64,000 nucleotides of DNA, taken from contig JANATF010000005.1 of assembly GCA_029449245.1 (NCBI GenBank), positions 2,852,001 to 2,916,000 of the forward strand. Reading direction: 5' to 3'. The notes beneath the pieces were generated by a model. It saw only the letters and a list, made by a program, of their open reading frames with translations. It was not told the DNA's origin and ran no database searches. How positions within the stretch are numbered: the first letter of the stretch is position 1; the number at the start of each line of letters is the position of its first letter. This stretch comes from Mortierella alpina (Eukaryota > Mortierellomycota > Mortierellomycetes > Mortierellales > Mortierellaceae). A program made the translations under genes and the position numbers. Positions 11,515 to 22,920 of the stretch are shown piece by piece.

Positions 11515-12053
11515 GGTGAACTAGCTGGTAAGTGGAGGGGGGGAGGGTGAGTGAGTTGGGGTGGGTGGGTGGGTGTTGGAGTGCGTAAGCTCGTCGAGAG
11601 GGTGGACTGAAAGCTGTGGAGTGCTGGGTGGGAAGGCAGCTGGCTGTGGGAAGAAAAAGCAGAAAGATGGAAACGAAGGAAACATTCTGCAGCAGGGTTT
11701 TTTATAGACAAACAATATGTAGGGCACATGGTGGTTGGACCAATCCACTGCAACGAACGCCAGAGAGCTACTTTTTCGCGACACTCCACAACTCCATATG
11801 ACCTATCCTGTACAACAGAGCCCTGCCCTGATCTTATCCCCCCACACACACGACAAACCTAACCCTCACTCCTTCATCCTCGCAAGGTCGTGGGGCGTTT
11901 TCTCTCTCATCGTTGCTGAGGTCAGGTCTCGGCATCGCATGGCCCTCCTAACACCGTACAAAGCACCCCACATACAGCATGCATGCGTGCATATGTTAAT
12001 CTGGTATATTGGCAGCTGACGCGTGCCCGGCACTGTTGACTTTTTGCCCTGCA
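11515..12053. other. Intergenic: promoter of the Lys/Ser-rich gene and 3' end of the F-box/WD40 gene
   Basis: No gene seen. It contains the upstream region of the minus-strand Lys/Ser-rich gene (TGGGTGGGTGGG-like repeats at about 11555-11575) and the 3' flank of the next minus-strand gene. Confidence 0.6.
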
Positions 12054-13687
12054 CTACCCAAACAAACTCGTGTCCAGGTCTCTTGCAAAGTCCCATACCA
12101 CGATAGTCCTGTCCTGAGACGTACTGTTGGGAGAAAGGGTGAGGCCATGGTCAGGTAGTGCGAAGTGTGTACACTATGTGTGTGTGCGTGTGTGTCTGGC
12201 TCAAAGTACATCAACCGCATCAACACGGTCGTAGTCTGAGAGAGGTGGAGCGGCCCCAAAAAACAGAAGGCGATTCTCTTTTCTTACCTAATGATCCGAC
12301 TGCTTGAAAACTGAACGTCAAATACCCAGCTGGCATGTCCATTGTTGAGATCTAATGTGCATTCGCCCGTGGTCATATCCCAGACTTTGACTGTGTAATC
12401 ATAACTTCCACTGACGATCTTGTTGTGCGCAAAGTGCAACGTCCGCACAAGGCTCTCGTGTCCTGTTAATATCCTAATGCATTTCCCTGTGGCTGCCTCC
12501 CATATCCGGATCGTCATATCATTCGAACCCGAGACAATAGTGGTCCCGTCAAACTGCACGCAGGCCAGACCGCGCTCGTGTCCAATAAAGTCTCGCACAC
12601 AATGCCCCGTGGCCACATCCCAGAGTTTGACAAGCCCGTCTCCTGAGGCAGATACAACCTGGCCCTGATGCAGCTGTACCGCGTTCACAGGCCCTCTGTG
12701 TCCTGCCATGGTTTTCAAATGGACCATGGTGTGGACGTCCCAGACCTTGATGTGCGTGTCCTTGGAGCAGCTGATGATGTATTTGTCGTCAAAGCACACA
12801 TCCAGGACGCCCGCGGTATGACCGTACAGTCGCGAGACGGGCTTGTGAGTTTCCATGTCCCAGACGATGATGGTGTGGTCCGAGGATCCAGAGACCATGA
12901 TGCTTTCGTTGAACTGCAAACAGAGGACAGATTGCGAGTGTCCTTTGAGGGTGTGGGTGCATTGGTGCGACACCAGGTCCCAAAATTTGATAGTGCGGTC
13001 CCTTGATCCAGTGACGATTTTGGTGCTGTCAAACTGGATGCAGTAGACGCTTTCCTGGTGGCCAAGGAGCTTTCGCTTGTAGACAGGCGCTTCCTTCCAG
13101 CGCTTATCGAGCTCCTTGTGGTCGTGGCAGAGCTGTTTCCAGTTGAGGGTCGGGTACAGAGGGTCGAGTCGGCGAGGGATGCTGATCTGCCATTGCTGCT
13201 GACAGAGAAATGCGCTCTTCCAGACTTCGTTGTCGTTGGCGAGTTGGTTCCAGGCCTTGGAGATGACAGCGACCTTGGCCAGACCTGGCATGTCCACAAA
13301 GTAGAGGATGTAGGTGGCGATTTCGTACGGCAGCCTGGAGAGCATGTCTATCCGTGGGCCATCCAGTAGTAGCGCATAGAGTTGATCCACCAGCCTAGCT
13401 CGCTCCTGCTCCATCCAGTCATGGGCCGACTCTAGCTGCGGCTCCGCGACACAATCTGTGGAGGTGGTGGTGAGGTGTGTGTTGAATGACGAGTCTGCAG
13501 AATCGACGGTCTCTGAAAGCGAGCTTGCAGGGCCTGGAAACAGTATGTCCGAGGCCTCTATGCGAGCCAGGGCTGAGCTGTTATGATTGTTGTGATGGAG
13601 TAGAGGATCTTGGGGATGGCTATGGCCAGGCTCAGAGGCAGGCCTTGCGGCATGTGGCGACTCTACGGATAGGCGCATGGAGGTCAT
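12054..13687 (-). CDS. F-box/WD40 repeat protein (SCF substrate receptor, beta-TrCP/Met30/Pof1 type)
   Basis: Likely the substrate-recognition subunit of an SCF E3 ubiquitin ligase. Exons 13687-12288 and 12123-12054 give 489 aa. An N-terminal disordered region precedes an F-box at about residues 113-160 (MLSRLPYEIATYILYFVD), which would bind Skp1. Exactly seven WD40 repeats follow, from LLGHQESVYCIQFD to the last repeat that spans the only coding intron (SSRIISTSQDRTIVVWDF). Seven blades make a closed propeller. The start MTSMRLSVES at 13687 is chosen because the upstream in-frame sequence is a GGAT-repeat leader without protein-like composition. A second Met at codon 4 is possible. Which substrate it recognises cannot be told; Met30/Pof1 (sulphur, stress) or beta-TrCP roles are both compatible. 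Confidence 0.92.
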
Positions 13688-14883
13688 GAGCGGTGTCCTC
13701 AGAGTGTGTGGGCGTTCGGCGCGAGCGAGGTTGAACAGAGTTGAATGACGCTGCAAGGAAGGAGTTGAAGAATGAGAAATGGTGTTGAAGGACAAGATGG
13801 ATGGATGGATGGATGGATGGATGGATGGATTTGATAGAGCTGGGGTGGTTAAAAATAAAAAATAAAAAAAAAGGTTGAATGACGAGAGGAGAGAAGAGTG
13901 GTCGTTGTTCGAGCCGCATACATGGACAGAGCAATGTAGTCGCACTGAGCCAGCGACAGCCGCCGGCAGGAGGGGCTGGAAGAAAACAAGGAGCACAAGG
14001 GGGATCAAGGCACACAGACTCAGAGGCAAGTGCGCACAAAGGCAAGGGAAGAGGAAAAAGGGAAGCCCAGCTGCCCGATCGGCCTGTGTCCTGTCCGCAT
14101 GCTGCATGGGCCGTAGACACGAGAGCCAGCAACGCGTGGGATATGCTGCCTCCAATGCGATGCTTAGAGTGCCTACGCGCGATAGAGTTCTCGCACGTTG
14201 TCCTGGCTCCAGCGACGCGCCACTGCGATACAATATACTCTTGATCTGAGTGGACCGAAGTGGCGTTCGCGTCGGCAGAGGCAAAACATTCACCCAAGAA
14301 CACCGCCAGCTGTGCCCCTGTGGCCTGTTGAGCCGCCAGTGCTCCAGCGCTCCGCCTTGGCTTGGCCACCAAAGGGCAGGATGGACGCCTGCACTCGCCG
14401 ATGGCAGCTGGTGGTGCTCGGGTCCAGTGCCAGCGAGAAGACGCAGAGGACACAGCGGCACCAGCTGTGCTGGAATACAATGTTCCACTTGTGGAAGCAA
14501 AGCAAAGCAAAGCAAAAAAAAAAAAGTCGTACTACAAAAATTGATTTTCCTCTCTCTCTTCACTCCCTCTTTTCCCTCTGCCCGTTCCAACCTCCACCTC
14601 CACCTCCACCTTCTGTGTGTCTGCAATTGCACTTCCAGACAAAGCAAGAAGCAACCACCTCCATCGCCTCCTTCTACACCCTCTCCCCTTCCTCGTCTTC
14701 CTCGCAAGGTAATTCGTGCGTGCTGCCTCCTTCCAGGCGCACGACCAGACATGCAACTATGCGGCTGCTTTGCTTGCAAGTCGACCTTCTGGCAACCACG
14801 CAGCCATAGCCTCAGTCCACACACGCACTGACGCTGCTCTTCTAGATCTCTTTCTCTCCCACCCCCTCCCATTCCCGTTGACC
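13688..14883. other. Divergent promoter region between F-box/WD40 and syntaxin genes
   Basis: About 1.2 kb without a supported gene. It holds a (GGAT)n tetranucleotide array at 13797-13830 close to the F-box/WD40 start, and a CT-rich stretch at 14550-14710 on the syntaxin side. Long open frames here on both strands are low-complexity readings of these tracts. Confidence 0.6.
13797..13830. repeat. (ATGG)n tetranucleotide array
   Basis: About eight tandem copies of the 4-mer lie 110 bp upstream of the F-box/WD40 start codon, presumably in its 5' UTR. Confidence 0.85.
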
Positions 14884-16765
14884 ATGAGCGGAAGAGATCG
14901 TTTGGCCGACTACCAGGCAAGTGAGGCGCATTATGCTCGTTATGCGCATTATGCTCATTATGCTCATTATACTCCCTGGCCCCTTTGTTGACAAACGCCT
15001 GCAGCGGTGGTTGCTCAATGACGTGGGATTGACTCTTTCCGTCCTAACACTGCCCATGCGTACAACCTTGACTTTAGGGCCAGTCTCCCTCGAACAGCAA
15101 TCAGGGTTACGGGTATGTCCTCATCGTTCTATTTTAAGTACTGCGAACCACACACACTAGGTGGCGTGTTGTATCCATGCGTGCAAGTTTGCTGGTGTCG
15201 GCTGTAGTTTTTTTTTTTCCTACAGCCGGTCGAGCATCCGTATGCTTGGAAACATCGGCTTTTGCTAACCCTATCCCATGCCCATGTCCGTGTTCCGTAT
15301 CCATGTCCACGTCCATGTCCACATTTCAAACATAACAGCCAACAGCAACAGCAGCCCTCCTACGGACAGTATGGACAGCAGCAACAGCAGCCTCAGCAGC
15401 AGCAGTATGGTCAACAGCAGTATGGTCAGCAACCGTATGGCCAGCAGAATCAGTATAACCAGCAGCAGCAGCAGTTTGCTCACCAGCAACAGTCCCAGTA
15501 CCAGCAGCCAAACCAGCAGCAACAGCAGTTCCCACCTCCTACCAGAATCGAAATGGGTGCCGTGTCTTCCAACGATATGAACGCATTCTTTAGCGAGGTA
15601 TGGCGTTAAACTAGCGCGTTTTGCCATGAAGCAATGTATGAAAAGAGCCCACCCTGGGTTGTAGATGCAGCGCGCTGATCGGCACTCTTCTCGTGCGCGT
15701 ATGCGTGTAGGTCACCTCGATCCAAAATGACATTGCTATCGTTGAGCGAAACATTTCACAAATCGAAGAGCTGCACAACATCTCGTTGAACAGCGTGTCG
15801 AGCGAGGAGCAAACGGTGCACGTCACTCGGCAACTAGACCAAATCACCCAGGACACGACCCAGCTCTCAAACAGGATCAAGAAGAGGATCAAAGGTAGAC
15901 GAGGATGAACTTCAAGGGGGTTACGGTCATGATCTTGTCGAATCGACTCTTGGATGCTGATGCTATGCTCTAATATACATTCTAGATATCGAGCTCGCCA
16001 ACCTTCGTCAGCGCAACTCGCCCGACATTCAGATCCGTAACACCCAGGCGGGCACGCTGAAGGAAAAGTTTATGAACACTCTGCGTCGGTTCCAGTCCTC
16101 AGAGAGTGAGGCCAGGAAAAAGTACAAGGAGCGCATGGAACGACAGATCAAGATTGTCAAACCAGAGGCGACGCAGGCTGAGGTCCAGCAGATCGTGGAG
16201 AGCGACAACCAGCAGATTTTTGCCCAGTCGGTCCTCCAAAGCACTCGCTATGGGGATGCCAACCGCGCTCTCCGCGAAGTTCAGACTCGCCACGACGATA
16301 TCAAGAAGATTGAAAAGACGGTTCTTGTAAGTGTCCAACTGATTACGGCGTTTTGGATGGATCCCGTTGACAATGGTGACTATGGCTCAGTCTTTGTTTC
16401 CTTTTTCTTGCTCGCTCGTGTAGGAACTGCACCAACTCTTCATGGACATGGAGACTCTTGTGACGGACCAAGGTGTGGTGATGAACACCATCGAGGAGAA
16501 CGCCCAGCAGACGGATACGCAGCTCCACAGTGGAAACCAGCAGGTGGAAACTGCCATCTCGAGCGCTCGTGGAGCCCGCAAGAAGAAGTGGATTTGTCTG
16601 ATTATCAGTATCATTATCCTCATCATCATTGTGGTGGTTGTGCTGAAGACGGTAAGACACAAGGGAAGAGTGGCTACTGCTGTCGATGGTGAGGTGGCTA
16701 CTGACGGTGCGGCGCGCTGACATGTCCTTTTATACTTGCCTTCTTTCTAGACCAAGGTCATCTAA
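14884..16765 (+). CDS. SSO1: Syntaxin-type t-SNARE (Sso1/syntaxin-1-like) with Q/Y-rich N-terminus
   Basis: Qa-SNARE for exocytic fusion at the plasma membrane. Exons: 14884-14916, 15078-15112, 15339-15597, 15711-15894, 15986-16326, 16424-16651, 16751-16765, giving 364 aa. Residues about 12-100 are a YGQ/QQQ-rich stretch not normally found on syntaxins. The Habc bundle follows (DMNAFFSEVTSIQNDIAIVE). The SNARE motif contains ELHQLFMDMETLVTDQG, with the zero-layer Gln at about 300. It is followed by basic RGARKKKW and one C-terminal membrane anchor (CLIISIIILIIIVVVVLK). Intron 1 starts with GC (CAG|GCAAGT); splicing there is required to join MSGRDRLADYQ to GQSPSNSNQGYG in frame. The last coding exon is only 15 nt. 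Confidence 0.93.
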
Positions 16766-17794
16766 GATGCTCCATCAAGGCTGCTCATTTTTGGACTGCA
16801 AGAACGCAGACACAAAGAGAAAGCGCTTACGAGCGTTCTTTCCCGCTCTCAGTACTAGATACTTTAATACCTACCCCTCGCTCCGCTCTAATTTTTGACG
16901 CACAAGCGCATCTTTTGGTTGTTAGGAAATATAGCCTGACGACGATATAGATTGTGCTCGCTACTCGTGCCTATTGTACTCGCCGCTTGTGCTTGTGGGG
17001 AGCAGGGTCCTTCAGAGATTGTCGTCGCTCATCGAGAAAAAAACGCCTTGCGCCAAGTCCATCCTTCGTGTTCACGTACTCTGTCGCGTGCATCGTCTCC
17101 AAAGGATATGAGGCTTGTGTTGTGTGTGTGTGTTGTAAGCAAGGCTAGCAAGAGAGAGGGAGGATCGATTGTGCGCCCATCACGGCTCTTATCCTGGCCA
17201 CTTGAACGGCACGACTTGCTAGTGTCCCAGGGTGGGCAAGAGGCGCTAAACCTTCTCTGTAATCTGCGTGAGCTGATAACGCTAAAGGAGACACGGAAGG
17301 GCGTTTATGGTTGGCAGAGAGTGTGCGCACCCTTGGACGGTCCATCCTCATGCGTTACGATCTCTGCATACATGTACCCTTGTGCTTCGCATGAACAGAT
17401 AGGCTTGGTAAGGCGCTCGCTTGTGCAAGGATCAAGAGAAAGAAAAGAAAAAAAAACGCCCCCTCCCTCATCGATTCCTCCGGCTCCCCTATCCCACTGT
17501 CTGCTCCTTGCCGTCTCCTAGCCTGTATTGCAGGCGAGATTTAAATGTGTCTCTTTTGTATCGCTTTGAATCTCGTCACTTCCTCACTCCTTTCTTGCTT
17601 TCCTCGTCTCGTCCACTTCGCTCTCTTCTCCCCCTGCTGTTCCCTTCGCTTTCTCTTCCCGCCTCTTCCCCCTCGTGTCGCTCTCTCGCCTTTCCTTTTT
17701 GGTGTCTTCGTTCACAACAAAAGACGCTTTTGCTCGCCCGACAAAACCGCACTTCCCGCCTCTCAACGCAGCGTTACCGTCGCTTGCTCGCCGC
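16766..17794. other. Intergenic: 3' flank of syntaxin and promoter of HGSNAT-like gene A
   Basis: About 1 kb with no supported gene. A strongly CT-rich block at 17460-17700 precedes the next start codon. Confidence 0.6.
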
Positions 17795-19827
17795 ATGGAC
17801 CACCAGTCGGACGAAGGCCGCCAAGGAGCGGCCGCAACCTCAGCGTTGTCGCCAGTTTCATCCAATACTGTTGAGACCAAGGAAGCCCTAAGCTCCTCTA
17901 AGCTTGCCGCCGATGCATCCTCCTCAGCACCCAAGCCTCCCCCCACGAAGAAGCGTCTGCAACTCTCTGCCAACCGGCTGCTGTCTCTGGATCTGCTGCG
18001 TGGCCTGGCTATTCTTGTCATGATCACCTGTAACGCGCAGATGGGCGACGCCGCCTTCTACATCCTCGGTTAGTGAAACAGTTCAGCCTGGACAGAACTC
18101 CCGAGTGGCCTCCCCTATTCAGAATACTATCGGTATTGTTGTGTTTAACGTTCTCTCTCGCGTGCGCTCTGTTGTCTCGATATCTATAGAGCACCCGGAA
18201 TGGATTGGCTTCACCATCGCAGGTAAGCGCTTTAAAACGTCCCTCGCCATATAGACTACATCGACTAGCAGCTGGGCGCCCTGTCTCATCCTGACACACT
18301 CCTGACGTGTATCCCCGTTTAGATACCGTCTTTCCAAGCTTCCTGTTCATTACTGGCTGCACGATGCCACTTTCTGTGCGCGCCGACCCCAACCCAACGC
18401 CTGGGAACCACTACTACAGGAATCACGCCCTTCGGATCCTCAAGCGCTCCATCATCATCTGGTTCTTGGGCGTTGTCTTGAACCTCTATGGCCTGGTCCA
18501 ACTCCACGTGGCCGCTGATCAGTTTCGCTGGCCTGGAGTCCTGAACCGTATTGGATTCTGTTACTTGGTCGTGGGATGGATGCATGTCCTTGTTCTCGCG
18601 CGCGGCAGAACTCCAGAGAAGCCCCACTCAATCTCTTATCTCAACACACTCAGTGGCTCCTCATCCCTGACCGTCGACAGAGACCTGGATGCCAAATCCA
18701 AAAAGGAGGATCAGAAAGACGATACTGGACCTTGGCCCTGGTTCGTGAGAGTGACGCTGCCTTATTACCTTCCCGTAACATGTCTGGTCGTCTGGCTCAT
18801 CTGCACATACAGCGTCCAGGTTAAAGGCTGTCCTCGAAGAGGCATGGTCGAGGTCCCCGAATGCTCTGCTCAAGCGTACTTTGACCTGATCCTCTTTGGA
18901 ACCGCTCACACGTACCGCCATCTGGCATTTGACCCCGAGGGTGCACTCTCGACTCTCACATCCATTCTGAACGTCTGGCTGGGCTGGTTCATCGGATGCA
19001 CGGTTCGTTCACTCAACGCTCAGGTCAAGCAATTAACCAACGACTTCAAGGCTCGCAAGGAGACACACGGCGATGATGATGAGGCTCTGGTGATAGCAGA
19101 CCAAGTCCTTGAGCAGGAGATGCTGGTCAGTCTCTATGCGAGCCACCTAAGCTATTGGTTTTGGCTCGGTATCCTCTGGACGTTCACCGGCTGGGTCTTC
19201 AGTCTGGGCCTACCTCTTTCCAAGCCCAGTTGGACGGCCACGTTCGCTGTGATGAGTTCCGGTATCTCACAGACTGTGCTCTCGATTTTGTTTTACAAGT
19301 TTGATGCCCAACCCAAGTTCCAGCGCCTGAAGCAATTGCATTTGGAGCATCAAGCCTACCGATCCAACAACCAGCTGTCTCGTCATCATCATCATTATCA
19401 AAAGACTTCACAAGGCAACAACGCGGATGACCTTGAGCAGCCGGCCACGACGACAACAACAGCGACAACGACCGCACAAAGAAGCAATTACTCGGGTGCA
19501 TTGCACATGTATTTCAAAGTCGACCACTTTCTGCGCCATTGGTTCCGCAAGGCGGTGGTAGTGGTCCTTGGAAGCATGGGTCGCAACGCCATCCTGATGT
19601 ACATGTGCTCGGAGCTTGTGCAGGGAACGTGTTCCTTGATTCCCGTCGGCCCCGCAGACCCTGTGACAGGCGACAAGAACGATCTGTGTGGCGCCGCGTT
19701 CCAGCATACCTGGGGCGCACTCGACATTGGCGGTTGGGCGTCTCTGTTTTTCTCTCTCGGCTTTGCGGCGCTTCATGTCCTCCTGGCCATCTTCTTGGAC
19801 CACAAAAAGTGGTACTTCAAGGTCTGA
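17795..19827 (+). CDS. HGSNAT-like multi-pass acetyltransferase, copy A
   Basis: Resembles heparan-alpha-glucosaminide N-acetyltransferase, a membrane enzyme that transfers acetyl from cytosolic acetyl-CoA to a luminal amino sugar. Exons 17795-18068, 18190-18222, 18323-19827 give 603 aa. Family marks: SLDLLRGLAILVMI (about residues 64-77), then LEHPEWIGFTIADTVFPSFL. His93 in LEHPEW aligns with the His proposed as catalytic in the human enzyme. RWPGVLNRIGFCYLVVGW matches the conserved segment after the third helix. About ten hydrophobic segments are visible, ending KKWYFKV. The start at 17795 is the first ATG; the open frame extends further upstream without one. Exon 2 is only 33 nt. Fungi lack heparan sulphate, so the acceptor is unknown; chitin- or glycan-derived glucosamine is a guess. 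Copy B lies tail to tail, 360 bp away. Confidence 0.85.
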
Positions 19828-19911
19828 GACTTGGAGTGGGAAATAGCTCCCACCCTCTTGTGACCTACCTAGTCTGTGTAATAACATATTAATAAGGTGC
19901 GTTTGACCGTT

Positions 19912-19959
19912 GAGCTGACCATTGTGCTGACCATTGTGCTGACCATTGTGCTGACCATT
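19912..19959. repeat. Four tandem copies of a 12-bp unit
   Basis: The unit GTGCTGACCATT is repeated four times, the first copy with one mismatch. It lies 85 bp after the stop of HGSNAT-like copy A, between the two convergent paralogues. Confidence 0.9.
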
Positions 19960-20187
19960 TCATATGGGTAAGCCCAGCTCACATTCGCGGAGATAAACAC
20001 GAGGTGAACGTGCACTGACGATTGGGATCGAAGTTGAGACTGGCTGCGTTCACAAAGAGAAACTTCCCCTCTTTGCCTCAAGAGACTCTTTGACATTCAC
20101 CGATTCCTGCCTCTGCGCCGTCCATTCCGGAGACATGCAACTCATTGTTTGAAATGTATATTAGACAGATGACTTTTCTTGTTGTTT

Positions 20188-22920
20188 TCACACTCGAAGG
20201 TAGATTCCTTTTCTGTCCAGATACCACATCAGCGGTGCAAAGATCAAGATGTAGACTATGCTGAACACGAGGCTTGCCCAGGGTGCCGGCATGAACGTGA
20301 TGAAGCTGTAGAAGAAGATGTGCGACCACGCGGATGCGATCCAGTCGTACTTGCTGTTATGGACTGGGATCTTGTCCAGGATGAGCTTGACCACCTCGGA
20401 GAGAATATAGATCAGTGTCGGGTTCCGCCCGTAAAAGATCAACAGACGCGTGCATCCTGCGCCTATCCACTCGAGTCCCCGCCGCAACCCGCGCAAGAGT
20501 CGATGACCGAATGCCTTGGTCCTGCTGCTGTTATGGTACTGTGGGTTGTTCACGGCTCGAACCGTGGGCGACGTCGACACAGCTGGCAAGGTGGTGGAAG
20601 CCGCCACGCTCGGCAAGTGTGGGACGTCATAAATATACATGAGGATGCAGAGGGCGTTGGTGCTGATCCCTGCAGAGTAAAGCGTGTAACTGGGCGTCCA
20701 GAGACCCTTGCAAATAGGGATGATCCAATCCAATGCCATCCCTGCAAACATGACCGAGATCCCGAGCATAAACCATTCGCCCAAGTGCGCCAGCAGCGAT
20801 TCTCGCCGCTGAGTGTCGAGTAAATCCTGAAAGCTATAATCATGCTGTTGTTGTTGTTGTTGTTGTTGTTGTGATTGCTGCGATTGTTGCGGTTGCGGTT
20901 CGCAAGCCTTTCTCGGCCTTGACGACGACGATGGCGATGATGATGAGGAAGATGGTGATGATATTGCGTTGGTTCCTGACCGGATGCTGCTCGTCCTGAG
21001 CACAGCCACGTCTGCATAGTCCTTTGAAACGGGCGAACTGGTGTTATCACCAGCAACAGTCTTCATACTCTCTTCATCCGGGTTGAGGTCCGTGGCCAAG
21101 GCATCTCCTTCTTCTTTGTTCATGATGGCATCCTGGTCCGAAGGGTGTGCCCGAGACCGCCGTGTCTCCCACTCTCTGGTGGACGAAATGCTGTCCAACA
21201 TTTTCTTGTCTACAGCCTTTTGTCCTCGTTGCTGCTCCATGACCGCAGTCCCGACAATATAACCAAACCATGCGGTGACAATGGCCATCAGATTGCCAAG
21301 ACTTCCCTCCGAGTCAAAGACTGGATTGTTCACATCTCGATCCTGCGCAAACAAGACCGTGTCCAAGAATGCTTGGGCCGTGCACCACTGCGGTGATAGC
21401 TGGCCCCTCAGTGGTGGGGATCCCGGCAATACGTTGCCGTCCGAATCCACAAACGCAGGCGGATAGTCGCAATCTGCAATGGGCTCTGTGGCTGTGGACC
21501 GAACACTGTAGGTCAGGATGAACCAAACCGCGGTACATATCGTTGGAAGCGTCATGAGAACATGTCGAGAGGGCAAGAACGTGCGTTGTAAGGTGGATGT
21601 GGAGGCAACGTCTTTGCGTGGCAGCCCCGAAGAGGATGGCGATGATGCTGACACTGATACTGCTGCTGATGAGGATGATGATGATGACAAAAGTGTCAAG
21701 ACGGGGGGTATCCTTATGGACAATGATGACTCTATCCGAGGCGGAGCCCAGAGAACTGTAGTGGCGAGAACGAGGTAACAAAACGCGATGCGCTGCAGCA
21801 CTCCAGGGATCCGTAACCAGTGCTCCTCCTGGGGTCGTCCAATCATGTCCAGTGCTGACAAGATGAGGCCTATTCCAAAGAGAAGCACGCTGCGCTTAAA
21901 GATCTTGAGCGTCAATCGCAACCGTTGACGATGCCTCTTCCAGAACGACGAGAGCGACCGCGAGCTTCCCTCCTGCGGCTGCAAGGCGGCTAGTTTGTTG
22001 GGTGAAAGGACGATCGCGATGGCTACACCGACCATGAAGATAAAGTTGGGAAAGACCCAGTCGGCGAGAGTGTAACCAAACCATTCGCTGTGCTCTAGCT
22101 GCTCAAAGGGGTCCGCTCCTTGGGTATTGACGAGGATCATGACGATGATGGTGATCCCACGCAGGATATCGAGCGACCGCAACCTCGCAGGTTTGGCTGG
22201 GGCATGTGTTGGCGTTGCAGTAGCTGGTGGAGGTGGTATTGATCCTGGGACTGGGGACCGAGAAGGTGGCATGGTCTCCTCTAGGATAGCCAAAGACTTG
22301 TTTTCGTCAAGATGACGGGCGACGGATCGGTCAGACGCGGGCTTGCAGACTACCGAGTCGCCCAAAGTGCCGTTGTTCGTTGCACGAGGAGGAGGAGGAG
22401 GAGGAGGAGAGGGAGAGGGAGAAGGAGCAGAAGAGCGAGTGCGTGGTCTGCTAGGCCTGTTCCCAATCACCCTAACTTCAAACTCTGCACTCGGGTCCGG
22501 TCCCAACGATGCTAACGAGTCTGCATTGTGGTTATTGCGTCGTTGTTTAGACTGTCGAGAAGAAGAGGATGGCAGAGGAGAAGAAGAGGAGGAAGAAGGG
22601 TCACTCAGAGTACTACTGGAGTCTTGCTTGTTCGCCACCCTGAGCTGCTCGGGATTAAATGTTGTAAAGTAGGAGGAAGGGGGCACATCAGCTGCAGAAG
22701 AGAGGCCAGTTCCGGAGGCAGCTGCACCTGGAGAGGGTGACCGCGCAGAGTGATCAGAGGAGCCAGACCCCCGGCGACGGTGAAGGCCACGGTTCAGACC
22801 AGGCGAAGCGACGCTGGCGAAGGAGGAGCGGGATGAGGAGGATGAGGCGCTGACGGGTCTGGGGGTCTCTGCCTGGTCGTGGTTGTGGTCATGGCCGCGG
22901 GTATGCATGGTGGGCTGCAT
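20188..22920 (-). CDS. HGSNAT-like multi-pass acetyltransferase, copy B (intronless, long disordered N-terminus)
   Basis: Paralogue of copy A in a single 910-aa exon. Residues 1-240 are disordered and rich in Ser, Pro and Arg (poly-Ser and a run of Pro). The enzyme core then starts with RLRSLDILRGITIIVMILVN, followed by LEHSEWFGYTLADWVFPNFI; His277 is the counterpart of the proposed catalytic His. RIPGVLQRIAFCYLVLATTV is the conserved inner motif, closer to animal HGSNAT (RIPGVLQR) than copy A. A cytoplasmic or luminal loop carries poly-Ser and a Gln run (about residues 670-700). The C-terminus is WYLDRKGIYLRV. The start ATG at 22920 has a second Met four codons later. Lack of introns against three exons in copy A could reflect intron loss or an old retro-copy. 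Confidence 0.85.
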   Translation of the reverse strand: MQPTMHTRGHDHNHDQAETPRPVSASSSSSRSSFASVASPGLNRGLHRRRGSGSSDHSARSPSPGAAASGTGLSSAADVPPSSYFTTFNPEQLRVANKQDSSSTLSDPSSSSSSPLPSSSSRQSKQRRNNHNADSLASLGPDPSAEFEVRVIGNRPSRPRTRSSAPSPSPSPPPPPPPRATNNGTLGDSVVCKPASDRSVARHLDENKSLAILEETMPPSRSPVPGSIPPPPATATPTHAPAKPARLRSLDILRGITIIVMILVNTQGADPFEQLEHSEWFGYTLADWVFPNFIFMVGVAIAIVLSPNKLAALQPQEGSSRSLSSFWKRHRQRLRLTLKIFKRSVLLFGIGLILSALDMIGRPQEEHWLRIPGVLQRIAFCYLVLATTVLWAPPRIESSLSIRIPPVLTLLSSSSSSSAAVSVSASSPSSSGLPRKDVASTSTLQRTFLPSRHVLMTLPTICTAVWFILTYSVRSTATEPIADCDYPPAFVDSDGNVLPGSPPLRGQLSPQWCTAQAFLDTVLFAQDRDVNNPVFDSEGSLGNLMAIVTAWFGYIVGTAVMEQQRGQKAVDKKMLDSISSTREWETRRSRAHPSDQDAIMNKEEGDALATDLNPDEESMKTVAGDNTSSPVSKDYADVAVLRTSSIRSGTNAISSPSSSSSSPSSSSRPRKACEPQPQQSQQSQQQQQQQQQHDYSFQDLLDTQRRESLLAHLGEWFMLGISVMFAGMALDWIIPICKGLWTPSYTLYSAGISTNALCILMYIYDVPHLPSVAASTTLPAVSTSPTVRAVNNPQYHNSSRTKAFGHRLLRGLRRGLEWIGAGCTRLLIFYGRNPTLIYILSEVVKLILDKIPVHNSKYDWIASAWSHIFFYSFITFMPAPWASLVFSIVYILIFAPLMWYLDRKGIYLRV

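Noticed and set aside
10604-11524. 306-codon plus-strand frame made of FLSFLS repeats
   Set aside because: It is the exact antisense of the KKDK repeats; AAG and GAC codons read backwards give Phe, Leu and Ser. No start context or splice-linked extension.
12284-12288. Stop right after the last WD repeat start in the F-box/WD40 gene, suggesting truncation
   Set aside because: The GTAAGA donor at 12287 splices to an exon at 12123 that completes the seventh blade.
13688-14920. Upstream extension of the F-box/WD40 frame to 878 codons
   Set aside because: The added part is a reading of the GGAT array and CT-rich leader, with no domain and poor codon character; the ATG at 13687 gives a normal F-box/WD40 protein.
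17675-17794. Longer N-terminus for HGSNAT-like copy A
   Set aside because: The upstream frame has no ATG and lies in CT-rich leader.
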